Below, piece by piece: positions 18,004-26,745 of a stretch of DNA of 64,000 nucleotides (positions are counted from its first letter, which is position 1; each line of letters starts with the position of its first letter). The DNA is from JAFGXT01 sp963677165 (lineage in GTDB: Bacteria > Verrucomicrobiota > Lentisphaeria > Victivallales > SZUA-371): positions 3,410,001 through 3,474,000 of the forward strand of contig CAXXSX010000002.1 in NCBI GenBank assembly GCA_963677165.2, given 5' to 3'. The translations under genes were made by a program, and so were the position numbers. The notes below the pieces were generated by a model. It saw nothing but the letters and a program-made list of their open reading frames with translations. It made no database searches and was not told the origin of the DNA.

Positions 18004-18993
18004 ATGTTTACAGCATCATCGGAACGTTATTCAAAAATGATTTATAACCGCTGCGGTCGAAGCGGATTAAAACTACCTGCAATTTCACTGGGATTATGGC
18101 ATAATTTTGGAGGGGTTGATACCATTGAAAATTGTCGTAATATGCTCAGAACTGCGTTTGATCTGGGCGTGACCCATTTTGACCTTGCCAATAATTATGG
18201 TCCTCCTCCGGGGTCTGCTGAGGAGACGTTCGGAACTCTGTTAAAACAGGATTTTCGCCCATATCGTGATGAATTGATCATTTCCACCAAGGCCGGTTTT
18301 CTGATGTGGGACGGACCTTACGGCGAATGGGGTTCACGCAAATATATGATGGCTTCTCTGGATCAAAGTTTGAGGCGTATGGGCCTTGATTATGTGGATA
18401 TTTTCTATTCGCATCGATATGACCCGGAAACTCCGCTGGAAGAAACCATGGGCGCGCTGGATACCGCAGTACGTCAGGGAAAAGCCCTGTATGCCGGAAT
18501 ATCCAACTATCCGCCGGAAGAGACCGCGAAAGCTGCAGAGATTCTTAAGTCTCTTGGAACCCCATGTCTGATTCATCAACGAGCGTATAATATGTTCTAT
18601 CGCGATGCGGAAGATGGATTACTGGAAACTGCGGATGAGTGTGATATGGGAGTGATCGTCTTTTGTCCGCTGGCAAAAGGACTTTTAACGCCTCGGTATC
18701 TTAACGGCGTACCCGCGGATTCCCGTGCGGCAAAGGATTCTCCTTTTCTGAACGCGGAAGATGTGGACAACAAAATTGCTCAAATCAAGAAGCTTCATGA
18801 GTTAGCGGAATCCCGCGGACAATCCCTTGCTCAGATGGCGTTGGCGTGGGTGCTTAGACGCAGCGAAGTCACTTCGGCATTGATCGGAGCTTCTCGCCCT
18901 GAGCAGATTATCCAGAACGTTGGCGCTCTTGATAACCTGGAATTCAGCGACAGCGAGCTTGCCGTAATAGATGCAATTCTCGAATCGGAATAA
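18004..18993 (+). CDS. Aldo/keto reductase, YghZ-like
   Basis: 329 residues. An NADPH-dependent AKR TIM barrel. The catalytic Tyr is in HFDLANNYGPPPGSAEE, the Lys in STKAGF and the His in YSHRYDPETPLEE. The cofactor-binding C-terminal motif is ALIGASRPEQI. It is closest in my memory to the YghZ/L-glyceraldehyde-3-phosphate reductase and Kv-beta group. A good ribosome site (GGAGAAAAGG) precedes the ATG. It is the last gene of cassette 2 and may reduce a sugar aldehyde from it. Confidence 0.85.
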   Translation: MFTASSERYSKMIYNRCGRSGLKLPAISLGLWHNFGGVDTIENCRNMLRTAFDLGVTHFDLANNYGPPPGSAEETFGTLLKQDFRPYRDELIISTKAGFLMWDGPYGEWGSRKYMMASLDQSLRRMGLDYVDIFYSHRYDPETPLEETMGALDTAVRQGKALYAGISNYPPEETAKAAEILKSLGTPCLIHQRAYNMFYRDAEDGLLETADECDMGVIVFCPLAKGLLTPRYLNGVPADSRAAKDSPFLNAEDVDNKIAQIKKLHELAESRGQSLAQMALAWVLRRSEVTSALIGASRPEQIIQNVGALDNLEFSDSELAVIDAILESE

Positions 18994-19032
18994 TTTGTCT
19001 ATAAGATTCTGATATGTTTGACGATGTATCTG

Positions 19033-19076
19033 CCTTCCGGGAAACTGCCGGGAGGCGGTTGCATTATTCCATTTTT
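19033..19076 (+). terminator. Possible terminator after the aldo/keto reductase
   Basis: CCTTCCGG (19033-19040) pairs with CCGGGAGG (19048-19055) with one G-U pair. A T-run lies about 16 bases further on, so the site is weak. Confidence 0.4.
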
Positions 19077-19171
19077 TCTTCATGAATACTTCTTTCAGCA
19101 GGTATACTACTGCAGAATAATGTTTGGGTTTCATTAATTTTTTGTAAAAAATATGAATTATACTTGATATT

Positions 19172-19216
19172 TTGTTTACTGTGTTTATGTTTTTTAGTAA
19201 ACTTTTAAGTAAACAA
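19172..19216 (+). promoter_or_regulatory. GTTTACT-type operator of the glycerol-phosphate-like operon
   Basis: TTGTTTACT (19172-19180) is repeated inverted as AGTAAACAA (19208-19216), with another AGTAAAC at 19196-19202. The last two are direct repeats 12 bp apart (GTTTACT-N5-GTTTACT on the other strand). The same spaced pair occurs before the nitrilase gene at 39319-39337. Confidence 0.65.
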
Positions 19217-19235
19217 GCAATTGGAAGAACTTTTT

Positions 19236-20714
19236 ATGTTGGATCCGAATATTATTTATGATGTAGTGATTGTTGGTGGCGGCGTATCCGGCGCGGCGGC
19301 GGCATATGCGTTGTCGCGTTACGATTTGAAAGTCGCGCTGGTCGAAAAGAATGCCGATTTCGCGTTCGGGGTTACGAAGGCAAATTCCGGGATTATCCAT
19401 GCCGGATTTCATCACGATCTTAGCTCCTTGAAGTCACGACTTGAGATTCAGGGCAATATGATGTTTGATGAATTGTGTCTCAAACTGGGGTTTCCATTTA
19501 AGCGCTGTGGCATTGTGGTTGCAGCCTTCAGTGAGAATGAAATGACGGTTGTTCGCAAGCTCTATGAGCGTGGTATTGCCAACAGCGTGCCCGGGATTGA
19601 GTTGTGCGATCGCAAACGTCTGTTGAAACTGGAGGCATTGTTGAAGCCGGAAGTTGTCGGTGGTTTGTTTGCTCCAAATGGCGGAGTAATCGAACCTTAC
19701 GCCTATGCCTTTGCCTTGATTGAGGCCGCCGAAGTTAACGGTCTGCATATCCGCAGGGAATTTGAAGTTTCCGGAGCATGGTTTGATGGCGGAAACTGGA
19801 ATGTCAGAACTACCGATGAAAGAACCATCAAAGCGCGTTTTGTGGTGAATGCCGCCGGACTGTATGCCGATAAGGTTTCGGAAATATTCGGAGGTGAGGA
19901 ATTTACGATCAGTCCTCGAAAAGGCGAAGAATATCTGCTGGATCGGAATTCTCCGGCGCGTCCTGAGCGTGTAATCTTTCCGGTGCCTACCCCAGACTCA
20001 AAAGGAACACTGGTCATTCCGACGGTGGAAGGTACGACGATGATTGGACCAACGGCGGAGATGGTTGAGGACAAGGAAGACGAATCGACTTCCGATGACA
20101 ACCTGCACCGGATCATTAAACTGGCCGACAAAATGGTTCCGGGCATTGATATTCGCAGCATTATTACATCTTTCAGTGGATTGCGTCCGACGCTGCCTGG
20201 TGATGATTTCTTTATTGCTCCTTCGAAAAGCGTTCCGAACTTTATTCAGGTGGCTGGAATCCAGTCTCCCGGGCTGACCGCTTCTCCTGCGATTGGCGAG
20301 TACGTTAAGGATATTCTCAAGAAACAGGGACTGCCGATGATCGAGAAAAACGATTATCAGGCGTTTATTCCGAAAACCGAACGAGTGCGCAGAGTCAGCC
20401 GTGAACGGCTGGCTGAACTGATTGCTGAGAATCCGGCTTACGGCAATATTGTTTGTCGGTGCGAGAATATTTCCGAGGCTGAGATCGTTGCTGCCATCAG
20501 GCATGGACATACTACGCTGGACGGCGTGAAATTCTATACCCGTGCAGGGATGGGACGTTGTCAGGGTGGTTTTTGTTCCGGTAAGATTATTGAGATTATT
20601 CATCGCGAGACCGGAATTCCAATTAATAAAATAACCAAGCGCGGCGGTGGCAGTCGGCTGCTATATGGACGTTTGTCCGAAATGAAACATGAAGCTGCTG
20701 TGATGGAGGTCTAA
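19236..20714 (+). CDS. GlpA-like FAD oxidoreductase with BFD-like [2Fe-2S] domain
   Basis: 492 residues. The N-terminal FAD-binding Rossmann motif VVIVGGGVSGAAAAYAL and a DAO/GlpD-type body (VTKANSGIIHAGFHHD, GIQSPGLTASPAIGEYV) are followed by a C-terminal BFD-like Fe-S domain with Cys pairs in IVCRCENISEAE and MGRCQGGFC. Such proteins work with a GlpB-like subunit and a DUF1667 protein; that whole trio follows here. The likely reaction is oxidation of a glycerol-phosphate-type substrate to the keto form. The start is the ATG at 19236 (ribosome site GGAAGA); a TTG at 19221 is less likely. First gene of a long operon. Confidence 0.85.
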   Translation: MLDPNIIYDVVIVGGGVSGAAAAYALSRYDLKVALVEKNADFAFGVTKANSGIIHAGFHHDLSSLKSRLEIQGNMMFDELCLKLGFPFKRCGIVVAAFSENEMTVVRKLYERGIANSVPGIELCDRKRLLKLEALLKPEVVGGLFAPNGGVIEPYAYAFALIEAAEVNGLHIRREFEVSGAWFDGGNWNVRTTDERTIKARFVVNAAGLYADKVSEIFGGEEFTISPRKGEEYLLDRNSPARPERVIFPVPTPDSKGTLVIPTVEGTTMIGPTAEMVEDKEDESTSDDNLHRIIKLADKMVPGIDIRSIITSFSGLRPTLPGDDFFIAPSKSVPNFIQVAGIQSPGLTASPAIGEYVKDILKKQGLPMIEKNDYQAFIPKTERVRRVSRERLAELIAENPAYGNIVCRCENISEAEIVAAIRHGHTTLDGVKFYTRAGMGRCQGGFCSGKIIEIIHRETGIPINKITKRGGGSRLLYGRLSEMKHEAAVMEV

Positions 20715-20716
20715 AG

Positions 20717-22000
20717 ATGTCGGAAAGTTATCTTGATATAATGGATGTTGTGATTATCGGTGGCGGTGCAGCCGGACTGTCAGCTGGCAGAGTGACTGCG
20801 GAGGTCGGGCTCGCTACGGCAATAATCGAACGTGATAACCGGGCCGGAGGAATTCTGAACCAGTGTATTCATAATGGTTTCGGTCTGCATCATTTTAAGC
20901 AGGAACTTACCGGGCCTGAATATGCCGAAAGAGTCGCGGAAAACGCGATTGAGGGCGGCTGCATGGTTTACAGCGGTACGACGGTCCTTGACATTACCAC
21001 GTCGGCTACCAGTTATATGGGGACAAAACTGAAAAAGATTTTGTGCTGTTCCTCTGAGCATGGTGTGATGGAATTTCTGGCGCGGTCGGTGGTACTCGCC
21101 ATGGGGTCGCGCGAACGCAATCGCGGAAATCTGGCAATTGGCGGAAACCGTCCGGCTGGTGTATTTACCGCGGGTACTGCGCAACGGTTGATGAATATCA
21201 ACGGTTATGTGCCGGGTCGGGAAGCCGTGATCATTGGTTCCGGCGACATCGGGCTGATCATGGCGCGACGTCTGACCTGGGCCGGAGTAAAAGTCAAAGG
21301 TGTGGTTGAGATTATGCCGTATCCTGCCGGACTGCCGAGGAATATAGCGCAGTGTCTGGAAGACTTCGGTATTCCGCTGCATTTATCCTGTCGTACCCTG
21401 AGCATAAATGGTCATGATCGGGTTGAATCTATAGATGTCGCTCCGATTGAAAACGGGGTAACTAATATGGACAAAGCATTTAATATAAGTTGCGATACTG
21501 TGTTGATGTCGGTGGGGCTGATCCCAGAAAATGAACTGTCGGTTAAAGCTGGAGTAGAGCTGAATCCGGTAACCGGCGGGCCTCTGGTTGATTCGCGGCT
21601 GATGACCGGAGTGGAAGGCATATTTGCCTGCGGTAATGTGCTGCATATTCATGACCTGGTGGATTATGTTTCGGCGGAAGCAGAAAATGTGGGGAGACAC
21701 GTGATTGAATATCTCGGCGGCAGCGCAAAGGGTCATGAGTTGAAAACGGTACCGGGAGAAGGATTGCGTTACGTGATTCCGGGAGGTGCTGATCCCGCAG
21801 TTGATAACGCGTTTTACATGCGTCCGACATCGGTGATGGATAAGGCGCGAATTAATATCTGTCAGGATGGGAAAGTGATATACTCCCGTCCGTTGAAATA
21901 TGTAAAACCGGCTGAAATGTTGAAAGTTAAACTGCCGCATTCTTCGCTGATGGAACTGGACAGTTCCGGCGCTCTTGAATTTTCGTTAATGGCTGGATAG
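20717..22000 (+). CDS. GlpB-like pyridine-nucleotide-disulfide oxidoreductase
   Basis: 427 residues. The first Rossmann motif is VVIIGGGAAGLSAGRVTAE and the second, for NAD(P)H, is AVIIGSGDIGLIMARRLTW; the FAD-closing motif is VEGIFACGNVLHIHDLVDYV. It begins 2 bases after the GlpA-like gene. It probably passes electrons between the Fe-S/FAD subunit and an acceptor in a three-part complex with the preceding and following genes. A paralogue is at 49352-50608. Confidence 0.85.
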   Translation: MSESYLDIMDVVIIGGGAAGLSAGRVTAEVGLATAIIERDNRAGGILNQCIHNGFGLHHFKQELTGPEYAERVAENAIEGGCMVYSGTTVLDITTSATSYMGTKLKKILCCSSEHGVMEFLARSVVLAMGSRERNRGNLAIGGNRPAGVFTAGTAQRLMNINGYVPGREAVIIGSGDIGLIMARRLTWAGVKVKGVVEIMPYPAGLPRNIAQCLEDFGIPLHLSCRTLSINGHDRVESIDVAPIENGVTNMDKAFNISCDTVLMSVGLIPENELSVKAGVELNPVTGGPLVDSRLMTGVEGIFACGNVLHIHDLVDYVSAEAENVGRHVIEYLGGSAKGHELKTVPGEGLRYVIPGGADPAVDNAFYMRPTSVMDKARINICQDGKVIYSRPLKYVKPAEMLKVKLPHSSLMELDSSGALEFSLMAG

Positions 22001-22010
22001 GAGTGGTAAA

Positions 22011-22367
22011 ATGGTTGATGAACATAGAATTTGTATTGGATGTCCGGCCGGATGCCGTCTTGAGATAACTGGAGAAAAAAATAATCTGAAAATCAGCGGA
22101 AATCGTTGTGCAAAAGGGGCCGAGTACGCTTATAATGAAATAAACGATCCGCGCCGAATGGTAACAGCGGTTGCGTTGTCAGACAGATTCGACGGACCGT
22201 GTTGTCCGGTAAAGACCGAACGTCCAGTACCGGTGGCAATGATCAGTGAACTACTTGAACTTATTTATTCCGCGCGGGTAAAATTACCGGTTAGACGTGG
22301 AGAAGTTCTGATTAAGGATTTTAATAATACCGGTATCAATGTGGTGTTTACCGGAAGTATCAATTAA
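22011..22367 (+). CDS. DUF1667 Cys-rich protein
   Basis: 118 residues. Cys8, Cys11, Cys15 and Cys33 (CIGCPAGC, then NRCAKGAEYA) form a probable metal or Fe-S site, as in the molybdopterin-oxidoreductase N-terminal fold. DUF1667 genes regularly follow GlpA- and GlpB-like genes, and the gap here is only 10 bases. It is probably the small electron-transfer subunit. The second GlpAB-like pair in this window has no such partner. Confidence 0.85.
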   Translation: MVDEHRICIGCPAGCRLEITGEKNNLKISGNRCAKGAEYAYNEINDPRRMVTAVALSDRFDGPCCPVKTERPVPVAMISELLELIYSARVKLPVRRGEVLIKDFNNTGINVVFTGSIN

Positions 22368-22389
22368 ATTAACCGAGTGGTAAAAAGAG

Positions 22390-23676
22390 ATGAAAACGAT
22401 AGCGATACCTGACGGTATCAGTTCAAAATTATTTGTTATGGAGCGTGGAGCTCTAAAGACTCTGCCGGAAGTGCTCCATTCTGTGTTTCCGGACCTGAAA
22501 CCGTGGATTATAGCGGATACCAATACTTGGACAGCCGCGGGACATTCCGCTGCTGAAATATTGCGTCATGCCGGTTTTGATGTGGTGGAACCGTACATTT
22601 TTCCCGGAAGTCCGGTTTTGCATCCGGATAAAAAGCTTGCGGATACGCTGGTAGAGGCAATGCCGGAAAAATGCGTACCGATAGCGGTGGGCTCCGGTGT
22701 AATCAATGATCTGGTAAAGTGTGCAGCCGGTAGTGTTGGAATTGCTTATTGCTGCTGCCCGACCGCCGCATCAGTGGACGGATATACTTCTTCCGGCGCT
22801 GCCATGTCGGTTGACGGTATGAAAGTAACCGTGCCGTGTCCGGCTCCTCTTGCAATTGTGTCTGATATTGAGGTTCTCAACACGGCGCCACCTGAAATGG
22901 CTGCTGCCGGTTATGCGGATCTGTTTGCCAAGGTGACCGGCGGGGCTGACTGGATCATTGCCGATGTGCTTGGCGAAGAATTAATTGATTCGCCGACATG
23001 GAAGATGGTACACGAAAAACTGCGTGACTGGATTTCTGACTGCAATGATAAATACAATATTTTTATGGGACTTGCCGCTACTGGCTATGCCATGCAGATG
23101 TATAAGGATTCCCGTCCGGCTTCCGGCGCGGAACATCTGATGAGCCATATATGGGAAATGGAAGGCTTAACGTACTGCGGCGATGATGTGTCCCATGGTT
23201 TTAAAGTGGGAATCGGAATGATTGCCGAAACCCGTCTGATGGAATTTGTAATTGCCACCGATGCTGCGAAAGCCGCAGAGTTGGCGGTGCCGGGACTGAG
23301 CAAGACAGAACGTTGGTCCGAAATTGATACTTTACTTGAGAAAGGATGTTACGGCAGTGGTATTAAAGACGTTGCGATGAATAAATTTCTCGAGGGAGAA
23401 AAATTAAGTGAACGGCGCGAACAGATTCGCTCAAACTGGGATGTTTTGCGTGAAAAACTAAAAAAACAGCTGATTCCTTCAGATACGATGATAAAAATGA
23501 TGTCAAAGGCAGGCTGTCCGGTAGCGATAAAGGATATCGGACTCGATATCGAACAGTTTATTCACGCCATTCGTACGGCACAGTTGATCCGAAAACGTTA
23601 TACCGTACTGGACCTGTTATATGAAGCGGGAATCCTTGAAGCAGCTATTGAACACATAAAAAAACAGTATGTCTAA
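22390..23676 (+). CDS. sn-glycerol-1-phosphate dehydrogenase-like (AraM/EgsA family)
   Basis: 428 residues. Iron-containing alcohol dehydrogenase fold. Nucleotide-binding GSGVINDLVKCAA, substrate region CPTAASVDGYTSSGAA, and metal ligands probably Asp in GYADLFAKVTGGADW and His in SGAEHLMSHIWEM and SHGFKVGIGM. Family members (B. subtilis AraM) reduce DHAP to sn-glycerol-1-phosphate with Ni. In this operon it may interconvert the keto product of the GlpAB-like complex with the other stereoisomer. The exact substrate is not certain. Confidence 0.8.
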   Translation: MKTIAIPDGISSKLFVMERGALKTLPEVLHSVFPDLKPWIIADTNTWTAAGHSAAEILRHAGFDVVEPYIFPGSPVLHPDKKLADTLVEAMPEKCVPIAVGSGVINDLVKCAAGSVGIAYCCCPTAASVDGYTSSGAAMSVDGMKVTVPCPAPLAIVSDIEVLNTAPPEMAAAGYADLFAKVTGGADWIIADVLGEELIDSPTWKMVHEKLRDWISDCNDKYNIFMGLAATGYAMQMYKDSRPASGAEHLMSHIWEMEGLTYCGDDVSHGFKVGIGMIAETRLMEFVIATDAAKAAELAVPGLSKTERWSEIDTLLEKGCYGSGIKDVAMNKFLEGEKLSERREQIRSNWDVLREKLKKQLIPSDTMIKMMSKAGCPVAIKDIGLDIEQFIHAIRTAQLIRKRYTVLDLLYEAGILEAAIEHIKKQYV

Positions 23677-23730
23677 TAATAAAATAACCCCGACCCGTAG
23701 AGGCGAGGTATTAAACATGATATAAACGCC

Positions 23731-23745
23731 GTCCGTCGTACGGAC
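23731..23745 (+). repeat. Intergenic hairpin in the operon
   Basis: GTCCGTCGTACGGAC folds into a 6-bp stem with a 3-base loop, in the 88-bp gap before the GDPD gene. No T-run follows, so it may be an mRNA processing or stability site. Confidence 0.4.
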
Positions 23746-23764
23746 AATATAAGGAATTGGAATC

Positions 23765-24502
23765 ATGAAATTTATTGCACATCGCGGCGAGTCAATGGAT
23801 GCGCCGGAAAACACTATGGCATCATTTCGCCTGGCCTGGGAACGTGATGCGGTCGGTATTGAAGGTGACTTTTATAAGCTGACCGACGGCAGAATTGCCT
23901 GCATGCATGACCAGAACGCAAAACGTACCTGCGGAGTTGATGTGGATATTTGTACAATTAACTATGCCGAACTGAATACGTTTGACGCCGGAAGTTTTAA
24001 AGGGGCGGAATGGGCAGGAGAAAAAGCTCCTCTGCTTGATGACATTTTCAGAGAAATGCCAGCTTCCTGCGCTATTTATGCAGAAGTCAAGGATGATTCG
24101 GATGGTATAATTGAAGCAATTAAAGATTTGGCTGAAAAATACAAAATTACTTCCGAGCAACTGATTATTATATCTTTTTCAGAAGCGGCGATTGTTCGTG
24201 CGTCAGAGGTACTTCCAAAATCCAAAAGGTATCTTCTGACCGGCTTAAAAGAAACTGATTCCGGTTTTTCTCCGACAGCAGATGAAATGATTGAAAAACT
24301 GAAGAATGTCTACGCTGATGGCGTCGACTGCTGCTGCAATCCACTGCCTGATCGCGACTATGTAAGTAAAGTACAGGCTGCCGGACTTGAATTTCATATA
24401 TGGACCGTAAATGATGTTGAAAACGCGCAACGAATGATTGACGCCGGAGTCGATTCCATTACGTCCGATTGTGCGGCAAAACTGAGGAATTTTTTTGCCT
24501 GA
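23765..24502 (+). CDS. Glycerophosphodiester phosphodiesterase
   Basis: 245 residues. GDPD TIM barrel: catalytic HRG in FIAHRGESMDAPENT, metal site in IEGDFYKLTDGRIACMHDQN, and IYAEVKDD. The C-terminal end is FHIWTVNDVENAQRMIDAGV. No signal peptide, so cytoplasmic. It would release glycerol-phosphate from glycerophosphodiesters and feed the upstream dehydrogenases. The next gene starts one base after its stop. A second GDPD is at about 40208-40980. Confidence 0.9.
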   Translation: MKFIAHRGESMDAPENTMASFRLAWERDAVGIEGDFYKLTDGRIACMHDQNAKRTCGVDVDICTINYAELNTFDAGSFKGAEWAGEKAPLLDDIFREMPASCAIYAEVKDDSDGIIEAIKDLAEKYKITSEQLIIISFSEAAIVRASEVLPKSKRYLLTGLKETDSGFSPTADEMIEKLKNVYADGVDCCCNPLPDRDYVSKVQAAGLEFHIWTVNDVENAQRMIDAGVDSITSDCAAKLRNFFA

Positions 24503-24503
24503 T

Positions 24504-25310
24504 ATGAATACTGTTAGTGATATTGCCGTAGATATGATGAGGAATGTCCGCCATGTGGTTCTGGATATGGATGGTACCATTTATTCCGGCAGCCGGTTGT
24601 TTCCGACAACAATTCCTTTTCTGAATCAACTGACTGCGGACAACATCGGCTATACGTTCCTGACCAATAACTCTTCTGTCTGTACCACAGATTACATTGC
24701 CAAATTGCATAAAATGGGGATTGATATTGAATCGGATCAGATTCTTACGTCAACTCATTCGGTTGTAAGCTTTTTGCGTTCGGAATATCCCCATGTCAGC
24801 AGGCTTTTTGTTCTTGGAACCGATAGTTTTCGGCAGGAACTTGAAAAAGCCGGATATGTGATTACATTTGGAGAACCCGATGCGGTTGTGGCTGGATTCA
24901 ATACGGAATTGGAATACCGGCAGTTATGTAAGGCTGCCTACTGGATCAGGCAGGGAAAACCGTGGTTTGCTTCTCATCCTGATGTTGAATGTCCTACTGA
25001 TGCACAAATGGTATTGATTGACTGCGGTGCGGTTACGGAATGCCTGAAAACTGTAATCGGGCATGGTCCGGACCGGGTATTGGGGAAGCCGTCGCGCGAA
25101 ATGCTTAATCCCATCATATCACGTTACGACTTGAGTCGTGGTGAAATTCTAATGGTCGGCGACCGGATGAATACTGATATGCAGTTGGCGCGTAATTCAG
25201 GTACGCTGGCGGCATTAATTTCCGCAACACCGGAAAACGAAAAATGTGATGATACAGTGGTTTGTGCGGTGTCTCATCTTGGAGAACTTGGAGAACTGCT
25301 TAGACGGTAA
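24504..25310 (+). CDS. HAD-IIA phosphatase (NagD-like)
   Basis: 268 residues. HAD motif I HVVLDMDGTIYSG, motif II TFLTNNSS, motif III Lys in GKPSREML and motif IV LMVGDRMNTDMQLARNSG. Such enzymes dephosphorylate sugar or glycerol phosphates, which fits the operon. Start at the ATG at 24504, directly after the GDPD stop; a TTG at 24495 is in frame but less likely. Confidence 0.85.
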   Translation: MNTVSDIAVDMMRNVRHVVLDMDGTIYSGSRLFPTTIPFLNQLTADNIGYTFLTNNSSVCTTDYIAKLHKMGIDIESDQILTSTHSVVSFLRSEYPHVSRLFVLGTDSFRQELEKAGYVITFGEPDAVVAGFNTELEYRQLCKAAYWIRQGKPWFASHPDVECPTDAQMVLIDCGAVTECLKTVIGHGPDRVLGKPSREMLNPIISRYDLSRGEILMVGDRMNTDMQLARNSGTLAALISATPENEKCDDTVVCAVSHLGELGELLRR

Positions 25311-25322
25311 AGGAAGGTAATT

Positions 25323-25892
25323 ATGGATTTACTGAACATCGCCCAGAAAATACGCAGAGTTCGAAAGCAGCAGAATATGACGGTTGAACAGCTCGCGAAA
25401 AAATGCGGACTCAGCAAAGGTTTTATTTCAAGACTCGAAAATTTCCGTATAAACGCTTCGGTCGCCGCTCTTTCCAAGGTGACAGAAGCATTGGGGATTT
25501 CCATGAGCGAGTTATTTTCCGAAGAAGATAATTCTGCTGAATTTGTGATGGGCAACATCCTTGAAGGGGAAAAGGTTGAACGAAATAAGAGCGACGCTTT
25601 CGGTCTCAATTACTATTCTCTGGCGTATAAAAAGACTGATCGCCGTCTTGAACCGTTCACTATCGAATATCATCCGTCATCGAAACAGCGCGGTATGCTG
25701 ATGCATGATGCCGATGAGTTCTACACTTTACTGGAAGGTGAGGTTATTTTTTATATTGGCGATGATAAAAACGGTCATCCAATGAAGGCCGGCGATACGA
25801 TTTATCTTTCTCGTAATTTGCCGCATTCCGTGAAGCTCGCCGAAGGCTGCGAGTTTGCTCGTGCCGTAACTGTTTACGAAAAATACAGTTAA
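25323..25892 (+). CDS. XRE-family regulator with cupin domain
   Basis: 189 residues. N-terminal XRE HTH (IAQKIRRVRKQQNMTVEQLA, then KKCGLSKGFISRLEN; about 5-65) and a C-terminal cupin_2 beta-barrel (MLMHDADEFYTLLEGEVIFY, then AGDTIYLSRNLPHSVKL; about 115-185). It probably senses a small molecule and controls this operon. It is an alternative candidate for binding the GTTTACT sites, next to the DeoR protein at 41210. Confidence 0.85.
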   Translation: MDLLNIAQKIRRVRKQQNMTVEQLAKKCGLSKGFISRLENFRINASVAALSKVTEALGISMSELFSEEDNSAEFVMGNILEGEKVERNKSDAFGLNYYSLAYKKTDRRLEPFTIEYHPSSKQRGMLMHDADEFYTLLEGEVIFYIGDDKNGHPMKAGDTIYLSRNLPHSVKLAEGCEFARAVTVYEKYS

Positions 25893-25908
25893 GCCTGGAC
25901 TTTTGATT

Positions 25909-26745
25909 ATGAGTGAGTTTATTACTGGAATTTCATTATATAATATTGTTAAAAAAGTTACTCCGGAGATCCTGACTGTTTTGAGTAACAGTTTGTTCAG
26001 GGGGGCTGAATTGCATCCATGCATTTTTGATTCGGAACAGACTCCTCAATTACTTCGTGAGAAATTGCTGTCGGCAGGGATCAAACCGTTGGTGATGCAT
26101 ATCCCTTACGGGCAACCTTACGATATTTCTGCGATTGATGAACAGGAGCGGAGTACTGCGGTAAAAGAGATTATCAACTTGTTTCCTCTGATGGCTGATG
26201 CCGGGACCAATACTGCTGTGATTCATGCCTCTTTTGAGCCGATCCCTGATCAGGAGCGCAGCTCCCGGCTTGTTCAGGCCAGGCAGTCGTGTCTGGATCT
26301 GCAGCCGTTTTTGAAGACGAATGGTTTTCGCCTGGCAGTTGAATTGCTTCCACGGTCATGTGTCGGTCACAGTTGTGTGGAGTTAACAGAGATTATTTCC
26401 GGTACCGATCCTTCATTGATTGGAGTGTGTATTGATACGAATCATCTGATGGAAAATTATGCTGATCTGCCAGGGATTGTTTTAACACTGGGCAACAGAA
26501 TTTTCTCTTTTCATATTTCGGATTATGATGGTGTGGATGAAAAGCATTGGGTACCGGGAAAAGGCATAATTGATTGGTTGGCCTTTTCCGAAAGTCTTGA
26601 TAAAATCGGGTATAGTGGATTTTTGATATGTGAATGTAAATTTGCTGATAACGTTGCTCCGGTGGACAGGCTGAATCTGGTGAACGAGGCGATGGATAAA
26701 GAATTTAAGGGATATCTGAATCTCGGAGGAGAGGATGAATTATGA
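25909..26745 (+). CDS. Sugar phosphate isomerase/epimerase (AP-endonuclease-2 TIM barrel)
   Basis: 278 residues. Xylose-isomerase-like TIM barrel with metal ligands: ELHPCIF, VIHASFEPI, LAVELLPRS, VCIDTNHL, FHISDYDG and LICECKF. It may isomerise a sugar or sugar phosphate made in the pathway; the substrate is unknown. Its stop overlaps the PHP gene start by 4 bases, so the two are translationally coupled. Confidence 0.8.
   Translation: MSEFITGISLYNIVKKVTPEILTVLSNSLFRGAELHPCIFDSEQTPQLLREKLLSAGIKPLVMHIPYGQPYDISAIDEQERSTAVKEIINLFPLMADAGTNTAVIHASFEPIPDQERSSRLVQARQSCLDLQPFLKTNGFRLAVELLPRSCVGHSCVELTEIISGTDPSLIGVCIDTNHLMENYADLPGIVLTLGNRIFSFHISDYDGVDEKHWVPGKGIIDWLAFSESLDKIGYSGFLICECKFADNVAPVDRLNLVNEAMDKEFKGYLNLGGEDEL

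Noticed and set aside
19998..20603. 201-codon minus-strand open frame opposite the GlpA-like gene
   Set aside because: Shadow of a well-supported gene, with no ribosome site and no recognisable domain.
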